Assembly (NCBI GenBank): GCA_009668015.1
Contig: WJYB01000002.1
Coordinates: 434,001-498,000 of the forward strand
Length of the DNA: 64,000 nt
Direction: 5' to 3'
DNA from: Enterobacteriaceae bacterium RIT714
GTDB taxonomy: Bacteria > Pseudomonadota > Gammaproteobacteria > Enterobacterales > Enterobacteriaceae
This document shows positions 18,285 through 28,344 of the stretch, one piece after another; within the stretch, counting starts at the first letter, position 1; every line of letters starts with the position of its first letter. The notes under the pieces are model-generated. The model did no database searches, was not told where the DNA came from, and saw only the letters and a list, made by a program, of their open reading frames with translations. The translations under genes were made by a program, and so were the position numbers.

Positions 18285-18346
18285 GAAAAAAAGAACATCC
18301 TCAAACTCGCTTACAGCCAATCTGGCTCATTGCTTCGCTGTGTTCT

Positions 18347-18375
18347 CTCCACGCCAACGCTACGCTGGCGTGGAG
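18347..18375. repeat. Perfect 10-bp inverted repeat after the second toxin module
   Basis: CTCCACGCCA (18347-18356) and TGGCGTGGAG (18366-18375) are perfect complements around a nine-base spacer. There is no T run, so it is either a stem that ends or protects the transcript, or a remnant of a mobile-element end. Confidence 0.75.
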
Positions 18376-18453
18376 GGCCATAATTGAAGCTAGCTGAAAG
18401 AGACTGAGACACCAGAAGGATATAAACATTAACTGGGTAACCACTAAATAACA

Positions 18454-18795
18454 ATGATTAGAATATTATTCCTCTCAACTGCTCTTATTTCTGCCAGCGG
18501 ACATACTGCGCCGAAAACATCATCATTACTTTGCAAGGCTGAAGCACTAAAGGAATCACAAAAACTCCTTTCGTATTACAGTAGCAATGATGATCGTATC
18601 AATATTGATGACAAAGTCACTCCCCTCTGGAAAATAAACAATCCGGCAAATGCCAAACAACACTTTGATGTTATTGAAATATGGGGATATATCTATAAGG
18701 GCAAATACAGAATGAGGATGACATATTATTCAGAAAATCACGATTTAGGATGCCTGCTCATGGGAGAAGATATTTTAGAATTTGCGGATTTATAG
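18454..18795 (+). CDS. Secreted small protein, possible orphan immunity paralogue
   Basis: The 113-residue protein starts with a signal peptide (MIRILFLSTALISASGHTA) and has two later cysteines (SLLCKAEA and DLGCLLMG). The C-terminal part, with FDVIEIWGYIYKGKYRMRMTYY, looks strand-rich. Size, signal peptide and cysteine spacing resemble the candidate immunity protein just upstream, but the sequences differ. It has no toxin partner and a weak ribosome-binding site. It could be an accumulated orphan immunity gene; no known family is recognised. Confidence 0.6.
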   Translation: MIRILFLSTALISASGHTAPKTSSLLCKAEALKESQKLLSYYSSNDDRINIDDKVTPLWKINNPANAKQHFDVIEIWGYIYKGKYRMRMTYYSENHDLGCLLMGEDILEFADL

Positions 18796-19121
18796 CAGGA
18801 CCACTCAATTGGCAGCCGCTCACGCTTGAGCTGTGTGTCATTTCTACAAACAACAGACGAAACTCACTCATGACGGGAGGGCTTTTTGCAATCCTGGCGT
18901 CTCAGACACGTCTGTCGCGCGCCATCCCGTCGAAGAATCGGTATCCCTTCTGTCAGACCTCTTCCAGAATGAACGTAACGCATTCATCACTCACCGTCAC
19001 AAACCACAAAAACTAAAGAAATCCCCCGTCGCGCCGATCATCATCCGTGTGTATTATTTCCTGTAGCTCTTACCACAACTAACCTTAACTCAAATACTTA
19101 AGCGCTAAAGCGAAAGACATC
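18796..19121. other. Gap at the right end of the island
   Basis: Three overlapping short frames occur here, none with a good ribosome-binding site or a recognisable product. A frame at 18833-19066 contains a stretch (PVEESVSLLSDLFQNERNAF) that could be a relic of a longer gene. Backbone-like sequence resumes at the J-domain gene. No copy of the ileX 3' end was seen here. Confidence 0.45.
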
Positions 19122-20291
19122 ATGAGCACACCGATCAAACGGCTAGAAATCATTAAAAATGCCATTGAGCTGGAAGATGATGACATCATCCACAGCCAAC
19201 TGGCACGGCTGAAAAGTGAAGCATTTGACGATGAACTGCTGGCGATCGTCACGGCGCTTGAGCATAAGAACTACACCGCGGCGATGATGGCGATCACGGC
19301 CTGGTTGCAGAGCCAGCGTGCCATAACGCAGTGGCGCGATCCGCAGGTCGCCGCCAGTAAGCTGGAACTGAAAGCGCTGGAAGAGCGTCTGCGTGATCTG
19401 ATTGACCGCCGTAACGCGCGTGTTCAGCAACTCGACGAGTTCAACGACCTCTATTTCTCCCGTCTTGGCCCCTTGATGTCGCAAATTCTGCAGTTGCGTA
19501 AAACACTGGCGGAACTGAATCTGCGCCGTCAGCAGGCGGAGGCGCGTCGTCGCGAACTGGATTACCGTCGCTGCCAACAGTATATGGCGCAGGCAGTTGA
19601 AGTGCTCGCCACGCTCACTCAGCGCTGGCGCGATCTTCCTGCCGATTCCGTTCAGGCCGCTGAGGCGCGCAAGCATCTTCAGCAGCAAAGCGATCTCATC
19701 GCTAATTTGCTGGCAGAAGCGCAAGAGCTGGAGATGGGGTTAACGCGCGAAGAGGAGCCCGCGCGCCAGGCACGGGATGAGGCCAACGAAGAGTACGAGA
19801 AATACCGCGAACAGCATCACGATGCCGAAGTGCGTCTGCGTAAAGGCAAGGATCTGTCTGAAGAAGATCAAAACGAACTGAAACGGCTCTGGCGTCAGGC
19901 CAGCAAGCTCTGCCATCCGGATCTGGTGGCCGACGATTTAAAAGAAGAAGCCAACACCATGATGGTGCAGCTCAATCAGGCGAAACAGCGCGGCGACGTC
20001 AAAGCCATTCGTTCGCTGGTCGCAAGACTGCAACAGGGCTTTGAACCGCTGATGGCGAGCGATCGACTGAACGATCTGGAGCGTATCCGCAAAAAAATGG
20101 CGCAGGTTCGCGAGCAAATCGACACTTTAGTGAACGAGCTGGCGGAGCTGGAAAAAGAGGAATCCTGGCTGCTGGTCTCCTCGCTGGGCAATATGGAAAC
20201 CTATTTTACCCAGCAAGAGAAGGCGCTACGTGAGGTTCGCGCCGCGCTTGAACATCAGGTGAACGAAGCGCAGCTGGATGAGGTCGCGTAA
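19122..20291 (+). CDS. J-domain-like coiled-coil protein
   Basis: The 389-residue cytoplasmic protein is almost all helical. Residues 80-240 and 310-385 form long charged coiled coils. Between them, residues 250-300 contain DLSEEDQNELKRLWRQASK followed by the HPD tripeptide at 265-267 in LCHPD, the hallmark of DnaJ-type domains that stimulate Hsp70. J domains are usually N-terminal, so the internal position is unusual. It lies between the ileX island and yqjH. A co-chaperone role is inferred from the HPD motif; client and partner are unknown. Confidence 0.75.
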   Translation: MSTPIKRLEIIKNAIELEDDDIIHSQLARLKSEAFDDELLAIVTALEHKNYTAAMMAITAWLQSQRAITQWRDPQVAASKLELKALEERLRDLIDRRNARVQQLDEFNDLYFSRLGPLMSQILQLRKTLAELNLRRQQAEARRRELDYRRCQQYMAQAVEVLATLTQRWRDLPADSVQAAEARKHLQQQSDLIANLLAEAQELEMGLTREEEPARQARDEANEEYEKYREQHHDAEVRLRKGKDLSEEDQNELKRLWRQASKLCHPDLVADDLKEEANTMMVQLNQAKQRGDVKAIRSLVARLQQGFEPLMASDRLNDLERIRKKMAQVREQIDTLVNELAELEKEESWLLVSSLGNMETYFTQQEKALREVRAALEHQVNEAQLDEVA

Positions 20292-21056
20292 TTACTTCGC
20301 GTGCCAGTAAGCGCTGGCACGCACAAGCTGTGGGTCAATCGCGTCAGTCTCAAACTGGCGGCTCAGGTTTTTTACCACCTTCCCTTCCCCGGTCAGCCAG
20401 ATAAAGTAATCCTCTGCGGGCACGCTTAATGTCGCCAGGCGCTCGGCGATGGCCTGCTCGCTGTGCCCTACAATCCAGGTGATGTTGAAATCACTCAGAT
20501 GCGCCAGATAGTTTTTGTATGATTCATCGGCCACGGTCACCACCGCGTGAATCTCCGGGCGAACCGGCAGCTGTGCGATAGACTCCAGACGGCGGCGCAG
20601 CGCTGGCATTCCGGACTCATCGCACACGTACAGCTGCCAGGCGTAATCTTCTGGCACAACCAGCGATCCGCGCGGGCCACCGATCGTCAGTTTATCCCCG
20701 ACTTGCGCCTGCACCGCCCAGTGGCTGGCGATCCCACCCTCGTGAATGAAGAAATCGAGCACCAGCTCATGATTCTCCTCATCGTACAGCGGCGTGTAGT
20801 CACGCGCCTGCGGACGCACACCGTCGCCCCAGTGAATACCTTCGTCGGTGACAACCGGCGGAACAAACGTCGTTCCCGGAGCCGGGAAAAACACTTTGGT
20901 ATGGTCGTCAAATCCTTTGGAACTAAAGCCTTCGAGCGCCTCACCGCCTAAGACGATGCGCTGGAATCCCGCACTGACACGCTCAACGCGGAGCACGGTC
21001 AGCTCGCGAAAGCGCAGTTCATTGCGTACACGTTGTGGGTAGCGGGTTGATGTCAT
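20292..21056 (-). CDS. yqjH: NADPH-dependent ferric-chelate reductase YqjH
   Basis: YqjH is a flavin-containing siderophore-interacting protein that reduces ferric siderophores or ferric citrate in the cytoplasm to release iron. The 254-residue protein has the FAD-binding beta-barrel N-terminus (FQRIVLGGEALEGF, then ARDYTPLYDEENHELVLDFFIH) and a C-terminal NAD(P)H-binding half ending in VRASAYWHAK. It diverges from yqjI, its regulator in E. coli, with a shared control region holding candidate YqjI and Fur sites. It ends two bases from the J-domain gene, on the opposite strand. Confidence 0.95.
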   Translation of the reverse strand: MTSTRYPQRVRNELRFRELTVLRVERVSAGFQRIVLGGEALEGFSSKGFDDHTKVFFPAPGTTFVPPVVTDEGIHWGDGVRPQARDYTPLYDEENHELVLDFFIHEGGIASHWAVQAQVGDKLTIGGPRGSLVVPEDYAWQLYVCDESGMPALRRRLESIAQLPVRPEIHAVVTVADESYKNYLAHLSDFNITWIVGHSEQAIAERLATLSVPAEDYFIWLTGEGKVVKNLSRQFETDAIDPQLVRASAYWHAK

Positions 21057-21081
21057 TTATCTGCCTTCGTGAAGTGATTAC

Positions 21082-21121
21082 GATATATCTAAATTGATTT
21101 CAAATGATAATGATTGCTAAC
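21082..21121. promoter_or_regulatory. yqjH control region: candidate YqjI half-site and Fur box
   Basis: GATATATCTAAAT (21082-21094) is the reverse-oriented counterpart of a motif before yqjI. AATGATAATGATTGCTAAC (21103-21121) matches a Fur box in its left part only. In E. coli, yqjH is repressed by Fur-iron and by YqjI, so the pair fits; the exact sites are inferred. Confidence 0.55.
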
Positions 21122-21249
21122 AACCAGAATTGCAAGTCTTTTTTTGATATAGTCAAAAGCGCGAGAGTCACGCACCTTAAATCAAAAATAAAGTATTAAA
21201 ATTCATTAAGTTATTATTAAATCAATAAAGTCATTTGCTAAAACTCATC

Positions 21250-21274
21250 ATTTAGATATAAATTAGATATATCA
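21250..21274. promoter_or_regulatory. Candidate YqjI operator upstream of yqjI
   Basis: Two copies of a TTAGATATA motif, the second extended to TTAGATATATC, lie 20-45 bases before the yqjI start. Together with the inverted match near yqjH they form a plausible autoregulatory operator for this PadR-type repressor. Confidence 0.55.
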
Positions 21275-21292
21275 GATTATGAGGATAACATC

Positions 21293-21838
21293 ATGAGACA
21301 CCCACACGACGATTTAGACAGACACCCTCACCATCATGGTCGCGGTGGCGAGCACCATGGCGGCGGCGGACGCCGTCAGCGCTTCTTTGGTCACGGTGAA
21401 CTCAGAATCGTGGTGTTGGATATTTTGACCCGCAACGCCAGCCACGGTTATGAGCTGATTAAAGAGATCGAAAGTATGACCCAGGGGAATTACACCCCCA
21501 GTCCGGGCGTGATCTATCCGACCCTCGATTTCCTGCAGGATCAGGCGTTTATTACCATTTCGGAAGAGGAAGGCGGGCGCAGAAAGATTGCCATTACCGT
21601 AGCCGGACAGCACTGGCTGGATGAGAATCAGGAACATCTGGAGCACATTCAGGCACGTATTAAAGCCCGCTGCGTCGGTTTCCAGTTACGTAAAAATCCA
21701 CAAATGAAACGGGCGCTGGATAACTTCAAAGCGGTGCTGGACCTGAGAGTCAATCAGGGAGAAATCAGCGACGCGCAGCTTAAACAGATTATCGGCGTAA
21801 TCGACCGCGCGGCGCTGGAGATCTCCCAGCTCGATTAA
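21293..21838 (+). CDS. yqjI: PadR-family nickel-responsive regulator YqjI
   Basis: YqjI is a transcriptional repressor that senses nickel and iron and controls yqjH and itself. The 181-residue protein has a histidine-rich N-terminus (five His among residues 2-15 plus HH at 21-22) that probably binds metal. The PadR winged-helix follows ([20 protein letters not shown], then [18 protein letters not shown]), with a helical dimerisation tail. Its stop codon overlaps by four bases with the stop of the convergent chemoreceptor gene. Nickel sensing is of extra interest here because the window also encodes a nickel enzyme, urease. Confidence 0.95.
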   Translation: MRHPHDDLDRHPHHHGRGGEHHGGGGRRQRFFGHGELRIVVLDILTRNASHGYELIKEIESMTQGNYTPSPGVIYPTLDFLQDQAFITISEEEGGRRKIAITVAGQHWLDENQEHLEHIQARIKARCVGFQLRKNPQMKRALDNFKAVLDLRVNQGEISDAQLKQIIGVIDRAALEISQLD

Positions 21839-23394
21839 ACCGGCGCGTCCTCTCGCACGCGGAAGACTTTCACCAGCTCTTTCAGCTGCATGGCCTGGTC
21901 ATTAAGCGAGGCCGCCGCCGCAACGGATTCTTCCACCAGGGCAGAGTTTTGCTGGGTGGTGGAATCGATCAGCCCAATCGCGCTGTTGATCTGCGAGATC
22001 CCTTCCGTCTGCTCATGGCTCGCCTGGCGGATTTCGCGCAGAATGACGTCCATCTCTTCCACGTTCCCCACCATGCCGTTAATCAGCCCGCTGGCTTTTT
22101 CCACCAGGTTCATCCCGTCCTGTGTCTGGCTGGTCGAGCTTTCAATCAGCTGGCGGATTTCACTTGCCGACGAAGCACTCTTCTGCGCCAGTTGACGCAC
22201 CTCTCCCGCCACCACCGCAAACCCGCGGCCATGTTCCCCGGCGCGTGCGGCTTCGACTGCTGCATTCAGCGCCAGTATGTTGGTCTGGAACGCAATCGAG
22301 TCAATCAGGTTGATGATGTCGGACATACGATTAGACGTTTCATTAATCAGGCGCATTTTCTGCGTCACCTGCTTCATCATCTCACCGTTGTTTTTCACCA
22401 CGCTCGCCGCATCGGCGGACAGGTTCGTCGCCTCGCCCGTGTGGGCGGCCGTGTTTTTCACCGTCGCGGTGATCTGTTCCATCGAGGCCGCCGTCTGCTC
22501 AACCGAGCTGGCCTGCTCTTCGGTACGCGCCGCCAAATCCTGATTACCCGCCACAATTTGCGCCGCCGCGCTGGAGATATTTTCCGAGCCGGACTGCACC
22601 TGCTGCACAATTTCCAGCAGACGGGTTTTCATCTCCATCAAAGCATGGAGCAGCAGCCCCGTTTCATCTTTGGCGCGCGTGGCGATATTGCGAGTCAAAT
22701 CGCCCTGTGCGATGGCTTCGGCAAAGGAAACGGCCTCACCGAGCGGGCGCGTTATCGAGCGCACGATAAACCAGCCGATCGTACTGCCGATGATCGCGCT
22801 GATCAGCGTCAGCAGCGCCAGCAACAGACGGTTTGTTTTGAAATCACCCTCCACCTGCAAACCCGCGGCCTGCATTTCGCCGTTTTGCACGGCGATCAAC
22901 TCCTGCACTTTGGCTTTGTAAGCCTGCTGCAGGTTCACCGTATGGGTCATCATCTCCTGGATCGCGCCCGCGCGATCGTGGTTCTGCACCGCCTGCAAAA
23001 TACGATAACGGGAGTCAAGATACTGCTGACGCACTTCACCAATCCCGGTCAGGATCTGCTGCGATTTTTTATCCTGCAGGGTGTTATTAAGGTCAGTGAG
23101 GATAACGGTGATGCGTTCGCTGATCTCCTTCAGGCGTTGCTGAGACTGTTCAGCATACTTGCCCTGATCGTCCAGCAGCATCAGCTGTTGTGTACTCACA
23201 AATTCCTGGAAGTTATCAATTAACTGATTGGCTTTTACCGTCGTCGGGTAATCCTGAGTAATGATACTTTGCATCCCGCTATTTGCCCGATTCAGGCTCA
23301 TCAGAGACAGGCTGGCACTCACCACCATCAATACAATGAGAAATCCGAAGGCCAGAAATAATTTTGTGCCGATCTTTACGTCATGTAAGAACAT
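21835..23394 (-). CDS. Methyl-accepting chemotaxis protein (four-helix-bundle sensor)
   Basis: This 519-residue transmembrane chemoreceptor has TM1 at about residues 11-31 and a periplasmic four-helix-bundle ligand domain to about 188. TM2 (about 189-211), a HAMP segment and the cytoplasmic signalling domain follow. The hairpin tip contains [20 protein letters not shown] and [15 protein letters not shown]. It lacks the C-terminal NWETF-type pentapeptide that tethers CheR/CheB, so it behaves as a low-abundance type. A sigma-28 promoter lies upstream, placing it in the flagellar regulon. The ligand is not predictable. E. coli K-12 lacks a receptor gene at this position. Confidence 0.9.
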   Translation of the reverse strand: MFLHDVKIGTKLFLAFGFLIVLMVVSASLSLMSLNRANSGMQSIITQDYPTTVKANQLIDNFQEFVSTQQLMLLDDQGKYAEQSQQRLKEISERITVILTDLNNTLQDKKSQQILTGIGEVRQQYLDSRYRILQAVQNHDRAGAIQEMMTHTVNLQQAYKAKVQELIAVQNGEMQAAGLQVEGDFKTNRLLLALLTLISAIIGSTIGWFIVRSITRPLGEAVSFAEAIAQGDLTRNIATRAKDETGLLLHALMEMKTRLLEIVQQVQSGSENISSAAAQIVAGNQDLAARTEEQASSVEQTAASMEQITATVKNTAAHTGEATNLSADAASVVKNNGEMMKQVTQKMRLINETSNRMSDIINLIDSIAFQTNILALNAAVEAARAGEHGRGFAVVAGEVRQLAQKSASSASEIRQLIESSTSQTQDGMNLVEKASGLINGMVGNVEEMDVILREIRQASHEQTEGISQINSAIGLIDSTTQQNSALVEESVAAAASLNDQAMQLKELVKVFRVREDAPV

Positions 23395-23434
23395 ATATAC
23401 TCCATCGATGTGATTATTTCTCAGACGATCAGCG

Positions 23435-23461
23435 TTATCGGTAACCTTGGCGCTAACTTTA
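23435..23461 (-). promoter_or_regulatory. Sigma-28 (FliA) promoter of the chemoreceptor gene
   Basis: Read on the minus strand: TAAAGTTA, 11 bases, ACCGATAA. This is one or two mismatches per half from the FliA consensus TAAAGTTT-N11-GCCGATAA, about 40 bases before the start codon. Confidence 0.85.
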
Positions 23462-23678
23462 TGACTTTGATCGTTTTTTTATTTCATAACCACCACAATG
23501 AATAGGTACAGACTATTAATTAATGGCCATCGATCGTTACATAGCCATCTCATGCGCTATTTTTAAAATAACGTCGGGTGAAACTCACTTAAGAACAGAT
23601 AAATAATTGCGCTGCTTTTTTTAGTTATTTAATATTAAATTAACAATTCCCCACGAATAAGATCACTTTCAGCGGCAA
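23462..23678. other. AT-rich gap between the two chemoreceptor genes
   Basis: Upstream of the FliA promoter of the first receptor and up to the terminator of aer, I see no gene or RNA. The sequence is AT-rich with runs of T and A. Confidence 0.5.
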
Positions 23679-23714
23679 TAAAAAAGCCGTCTATTTCTGA
23701 CGAAATAAACGGCT
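23679..23714 (-). terminator. Rho-independent terminator of aer
   Basis: On the minus strand AGCCGTTTATTTC and GAAATAGACGGCT pair (one G-T) around GTCA, followed by TTTTTA. Confidence 0.9.
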
Positions 23715-23733
23715 GTGGCAGAATTTCACGCTA

Positions 23734-25254
23734 TCAATGAAGAACGGTAACCGCATCCTCCAGACGCCCTGCCCGGTGCTTCACCATCGCCGAAATACGG
23801 GCGCTCTCTTCAACCAGATCGGCGTTTTTCTGCGTAATACCATCCAGCTCCGCGACTGCGCGGGTCAAATCAGAAAGGCCGGTCGCTTGCTCCGACGTGG
23901 AGTGGCTAATCTGGGCAATCAGCCGCGTCACGTTTTGCACCTGCTCAACGATGTCATCCATTGTACGTCCCGCCGCATGAACCTGGTCAGCGCCCGATTG
24001 CACCTTGCTGGCGCTGGCATCGATCAGCTTGCGAATATCGTTGGCGGCATTCGCACTGCGGCTCGCCAGATGGCGAACTTCACCGGCCACGACGGCAAAA
24101 CCTTTGCCCTGTTCGCCTGCCCGTGCCGCTTCAACCGCCGCGTTCAGCGCCAGAATGTTGGTCTGGAAGGCGATATCGTTGATCAATTTAGTGATGGAAC
24201 CAATGCGCTGCGTACTGTCGGCGATTTCATCCATGGTTTTCACCACGGTCTGCATCGCATGGCCGCCTTCGGCCGCGGCTCCGCTTGCCACCATCGAAAG
24301 CTTATCGGCTGCAGATGCGGTTTCCGAGTTGCTCTGCACCGACGCCGCCATCTGATTCATGGTCGTTACCGTCTGCTGCACGTTTGCCACCGTCTGACGG
24401 GTGCGATCGTTAAGGTCCTCATTGCCCTTCGCCAGCTTATCGCTGCCGTCACGTACGCTCACCACCTGACTGGAGACGTCGTTGATCAGCCAGCGGCACA
24501 TCAGACCCAGCTGACCTATCGCGCGCAACGTTAGCCCCAGCTCATCGCTGCGATTCAGATGGTCCACGCTGTTGCGCTCACCGGTCGCCACTTTCAACGC
24601 CTGGCGCGCCACGTTCTCAACCGGACGCACAATTTGCTGTTCAAACAGTATCGTCCCCAGCAGCATGACCAGCGCACTGACGCCCAGCGCCGCCATCCCC
24701 GCCTGCGTGGCCACAAGCGTGGCGGCCAGAACAATAAACAGGAGCGCCATCACGCTGCGCACGCGCCAGCGCAGCGGCATCGACGGTAATTTACCGAGCC
24801 AGCTTTTACTCACCACCAGCCCTTTATGGATCCGCTTATTGCAGCGCCCCTCATTGAGCGCTTTGTACAGCGGCTCAACCGCGGCAATTTCTTCCGCCGT
24901 TGCCCGGGTACGAATCGACATGTAACCCGTCATCTCACCGCCACGCACCATCGGCACCGCGTTAGCTCGCACCCAATAGTGATCGCCATTCTTACGGCGG
25001 TTTTTCACGATCCCGCTCCACGGCTCGCCCTGCTGCAGCGTGTACCACATATCGGCAAATGCCGCTTTTGGCATATCCGGATGGCGCACCATATTGTGGG
25101 GTTGACCCAGCAGTTCATTCAGTTGGTAACCGCTCACCTTCACGAAAGTGTCGTTGGTGTGGGTCATGTAGCTTTGCAGATCGGTGGTAGACATTAAGGT
25201 GGTATCGTCGTTCAGAGGATATTCATTCTGAGTGACATACGTTTGAGAGGACAT
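23734..25254 (-). CDS. aer: Aerotaxis/redox receptor Aer
   Basis: Aer senses cellular redox state through an FAD-binding PAS domain and signals to CheA for aerotaxis. The 506-residue product, begun at MSSQTYVTQNEYPLND, matches E. coli Aer in length. The PAS domain spans about residues 20-115 (PHNMVRHPDMPKAAFADMW). A hydrophobic hairpin anchors the protein at about 165-205. A HAMP segment and the signalling domain ([20 protein letters not shown]) follow. An earlier in-frame ATG at 25263 adds only three residues. It has its own sigma-28 promoter and terminator. Confidence 0.96.
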   Translation of the reverse strand: MSSQTYVTQNEYPLNDDTTLMSTTDLQSYMTHTNDTFVKVSGYQLNELLGQPHNMVRHPDMPKAAFADMWYTLQQGEPWSGIVKNRRKNGDHYWVRANAVPMVRGGEMTGYMSIRTRATAEEIAAVEPLYKALNEGRCNKRIHKGLVVSKSWLGKLPSMPLRWRVRSVMALLFIVLAATLVATQAGMAALGVSALVMLLGTILFEQQIVRPVENVARQALKVATGERNSVDHLNRSDELGLTLRAIGQLGLMCRWLINDVSSQVVSVRDGSDKLAKGNEDLNDRTRQTVANVQQTVTTMNQMAASVQSNSETASAADKLSMVASGAAAEGGHAMQTVVKTMDEIADSTQRIGSITKLINDIAFQTNILALNAAVEAARAGEQGKGFAVVAGEVRHLASRSANAANDIRKLIDASASKVQSGADQVHAAGRTMDDIVEQVQNVTRLIAQISHSTSEQATGLSDLTRAVAELDGITQKNADLVEESARISAMVKHRAGRLEDAVTVLH

Positions 25255-25305
25255 GGCGGGCATCCCTTGCAGGTTATTTGATTGTTAATTTTGTGGGTTA
25301 ATCTT

Positions 25306-25332
25306 TTTTCGGCGGTAAATAATTTATCTTTA
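25306..25332 (-). promoter_or_regulatory. Sigma-28 (FliA) promoter of aer
   Basis: On the minus strand: TAAAGATA, 11 bases, GCCGAAAA, a close match to TAAAGTTT-N11-GCCGATAA, about 50 bases before the aer start. E. coli aer is also FliA-dependent. Confidence 0.85.
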
Positions 25333-25626
25333 GTTGTTAAATCCGATCGAGATCGCAAATTGCACTTAAACCGCACTTTTTGTACGCATTTCTAATTGAT
25401 TGATTTAAAATACTTTCGCAGAGAAATTACCCACAAAGCATGATCTGTTAACGCCTCCTTAAGCAGCACGCCTCGCACCACAACGGTGCAATTGACGGCT
25501 ATCAGGGCATCTGCGTCGCCAAAAAGCCCAGCGGCAATGCGGGAAACACCCAACCCGGCACGATTAAATTTTGCGCAACATTATTTTTCCCTGGCATTTA
25601 TCCCGATTTTCGTTAAGTCGCTGGAA
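25333..25626. other. Intergenic region between the aer promoter and the patA promoter
   Basis: No gene or structured RNA is recognised. The first part is AT-rich. The right part is more GC-rich and would hold upstream activator (NtrC-type) sites for the sigma-54 promoter of patA, but I see no confident GCAC-N-GTGC palindrome. Confidence 0.45.
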
Positions 25627-27069
<1,443 letters not shown>

Positions 27070-27082
27070 CGGCCACTCTCTC

Positions 27083-27155
27083 GCCGGATGGCGCAGCGCT
27101 TATCCGGCCTACGAAATCGGTAGGCCGGGCAAAACGCAGCGCCGCCCGGCGAGGT
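27083..27155. repeat. REP/BIME pair between patA and lsrG
   Basis: Two REP-type palindromes occur head to tail: GCCGGATGGCGCAGCGCTTA with TCCGGCCTAC, then GTAGGCCGGGCAAAACGC with GCCGCCCGGC. They sit between two convergent genes, the usual location of such elements. Confidence 0.85.
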
Positions 27156-27156
27156 T

Positions 27157-27450
27157 TTATTCCGGCATTAATCCCACAAAACACCGCTTTTTGCGCGGCT
27201 CCGACATCAACGCCTCAAGCTTATCCACGCACTCCAGATAGTGCGGCGTTTTCTTGTGCGCCAGCACCGCCTCTTCATCTTTGTAGGCTTCGTAGATAAA
27301 GAACCGGGTTTTCACCCGCGGGTCCTGCAACACGTCAAAACGCAGATTTCCCGGTTCCTGGATCGCCCCTTCGTGATTAGCGCGAAACACCTCAAGAAAC
27401 TCATCCACGCGTTCCGGTTTGATATTGATTTCCACTAACGTCACATTCAT
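27157..27450 (-). CDS. lsrG: Phospho-AI-2 isomerase LsrG
   Basis: LsrG is a small ABM-fold enzyme that isomerises phosphorylated autoinducer-2 (P-DPD) to the LsrF substrate, ending the quorum signal in the cytoplasm. The 97-residue product begins [20 protein letters not shown], with the family blocks [26 protein letters not shown] and [13 protein letters not shown]. It is the last gene of lsrACDBFG, and its ATG overlaps the lsrF stop. Confidence 0.95.
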   Translation of the reverse strand: MNVTLVEINIKPERVDEFLEVFRANHEGAIQEPGNLRFDVLQDPRVKTRFFIYEAYKDEEAVLAHKKTPHYLECVDKLEALMSEPRKKRCFVGLMPE

Positions 27451-28334
27451 TTCACCTCTCCCTGTTTTTCTTCCTGCCAGAACTGGAACGCCTCGCGGGC
27501 GCTCATGTTCTCGTGTACCACTTTCTTCACCGCTTTGAGCATCGCCAGCGGGGCGCTGGACTGGAAGATATTACGTCCCATGTCCACGCCAGAGGCCCCC
27601 TGGTCGATCGCGCGGAAGCACATCTCCAGCGCCTCGTGCTCAGGCAGCTTTTTGCCCCCGGCGATCACAATCGGTACCGGACAGCTGGCGGTGACTTTTT
27701 CGAACCCTTCTTCGACGAAATAGGTTTTGACGAACTGCGCTCCTATTTCCGCGGCAATACGGCTGGCCAGCGAGAAATAACGCGCATCACGCGCCATCTC
27801 TTTCCCGACGCCGGTCACCGCCAGGGTCGGAATGCCGTAGCGATTGCCCGCATCCACCAGCTTGATAATGTTATTGATCGACTGATGCTCAAACTCGCTG
27901 CCGATATACACCTGCGCCGCCACGGCGCAGACGTTCAGGCGCAGGGCGTCTTCCATTGCCACCGCCACGCACTCATTCGACAGCTCGCCCAGAATCGAGT
28001 TACCGCCCGACGCGCGCAGCACCACCGGTTTGTTGGTGGCGGGCGGAACGGTGCTTCGCAAAATCCCGCGGGTACACATCAGCACGTCGGTTTCAGCAAA
28101 CAGCGGCGCAATCGACAGATCGATGCGTTCCAGCCCGGTGGTCGGTCCCTGAAAATAGCCATGGTCAAAGGCCAGCATCACCGTACGATTGCTTTTCGGA
28201 TTGAAGATCCGCGCCAGACGCGACTGCATTCCCCAGTCCAGCGCACCGCAGCCCTTCAGGGTGAACGGTACGTTCTGCTGCGGCGTACCGATGCCAAAAT
28301 CTTTGCCGTCTTTGATATCATCTAAATCAGCCAT
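27447..28334 (-). CDS. lsrF: 3-hydroxy-2,4-pentadione 5-phosphate thiolase LsrF
   Basis: LsrF is a class I aldolase-fold thiolase. It transfers an acetyl group from the isomerised phospho-AI-2 to CoA, giving acetyl-CoA and dihydroxyacetone phosphate. The 295-residue product begins [16 protein letters not shown] and has [20 protein letters not shown]. The Schiff-base Lys region is in AQFVKTYF and the phosphate-binding [16 protein letters not shown] follows. A longer frame exists upstream, but it overlaps lsrB and is not family-like. The gene overlaps lsrG by four bases. Confidence 0.95.
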   Translation of the reverse strand: MADLDDIKDGKDFGIGTPQQNVPFTLKGCGALDWGMQSRLARIFNPKSNRTVMLAFDHGYFQGPTTGLERIDLSIAPLFAETDVLMCTRGILRSTVPPATNKPVVLRASGGNSILGELSNECVAVAMEDALRLNVCAVAAQVYIGSEFEHQSINNIIKLVDAGNRYGIPTLAVTGVGKEMARDARYFSLASRIAAEIGAQFVKTYFVEEGFEKVTASCPVPIVIAGGKKLPEHEALEMCFRAIDQGASGVDMGRNIFQSSAPLAMLKAVKKVVHENMSAREAFQFWQEEKQGEVK

Positions 28335-28344
28335 TTTTCCCCCG

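Noticed and set aside
18750..19066. Overlapping short frames after the orphan secreted protein
   Set aside because: Two frames overlap each other with low-complexity composition and no start signal; kept only as a note in the gap entry.
13127..19121. Direct repeat of the ileX 3' end as an att site at the far end of the island
   Set aside because: I scanned the island and its right edge for the T-arm/CCA segment and found no second copy, so integration at ileX remains unproven.
21949..23223. 424-residue open frame opposite the chemoreceptor gene
   Set aside because: Arg/His-rich shadow of codon-biased sequence without a ribosome-binding site or recognisable domain.
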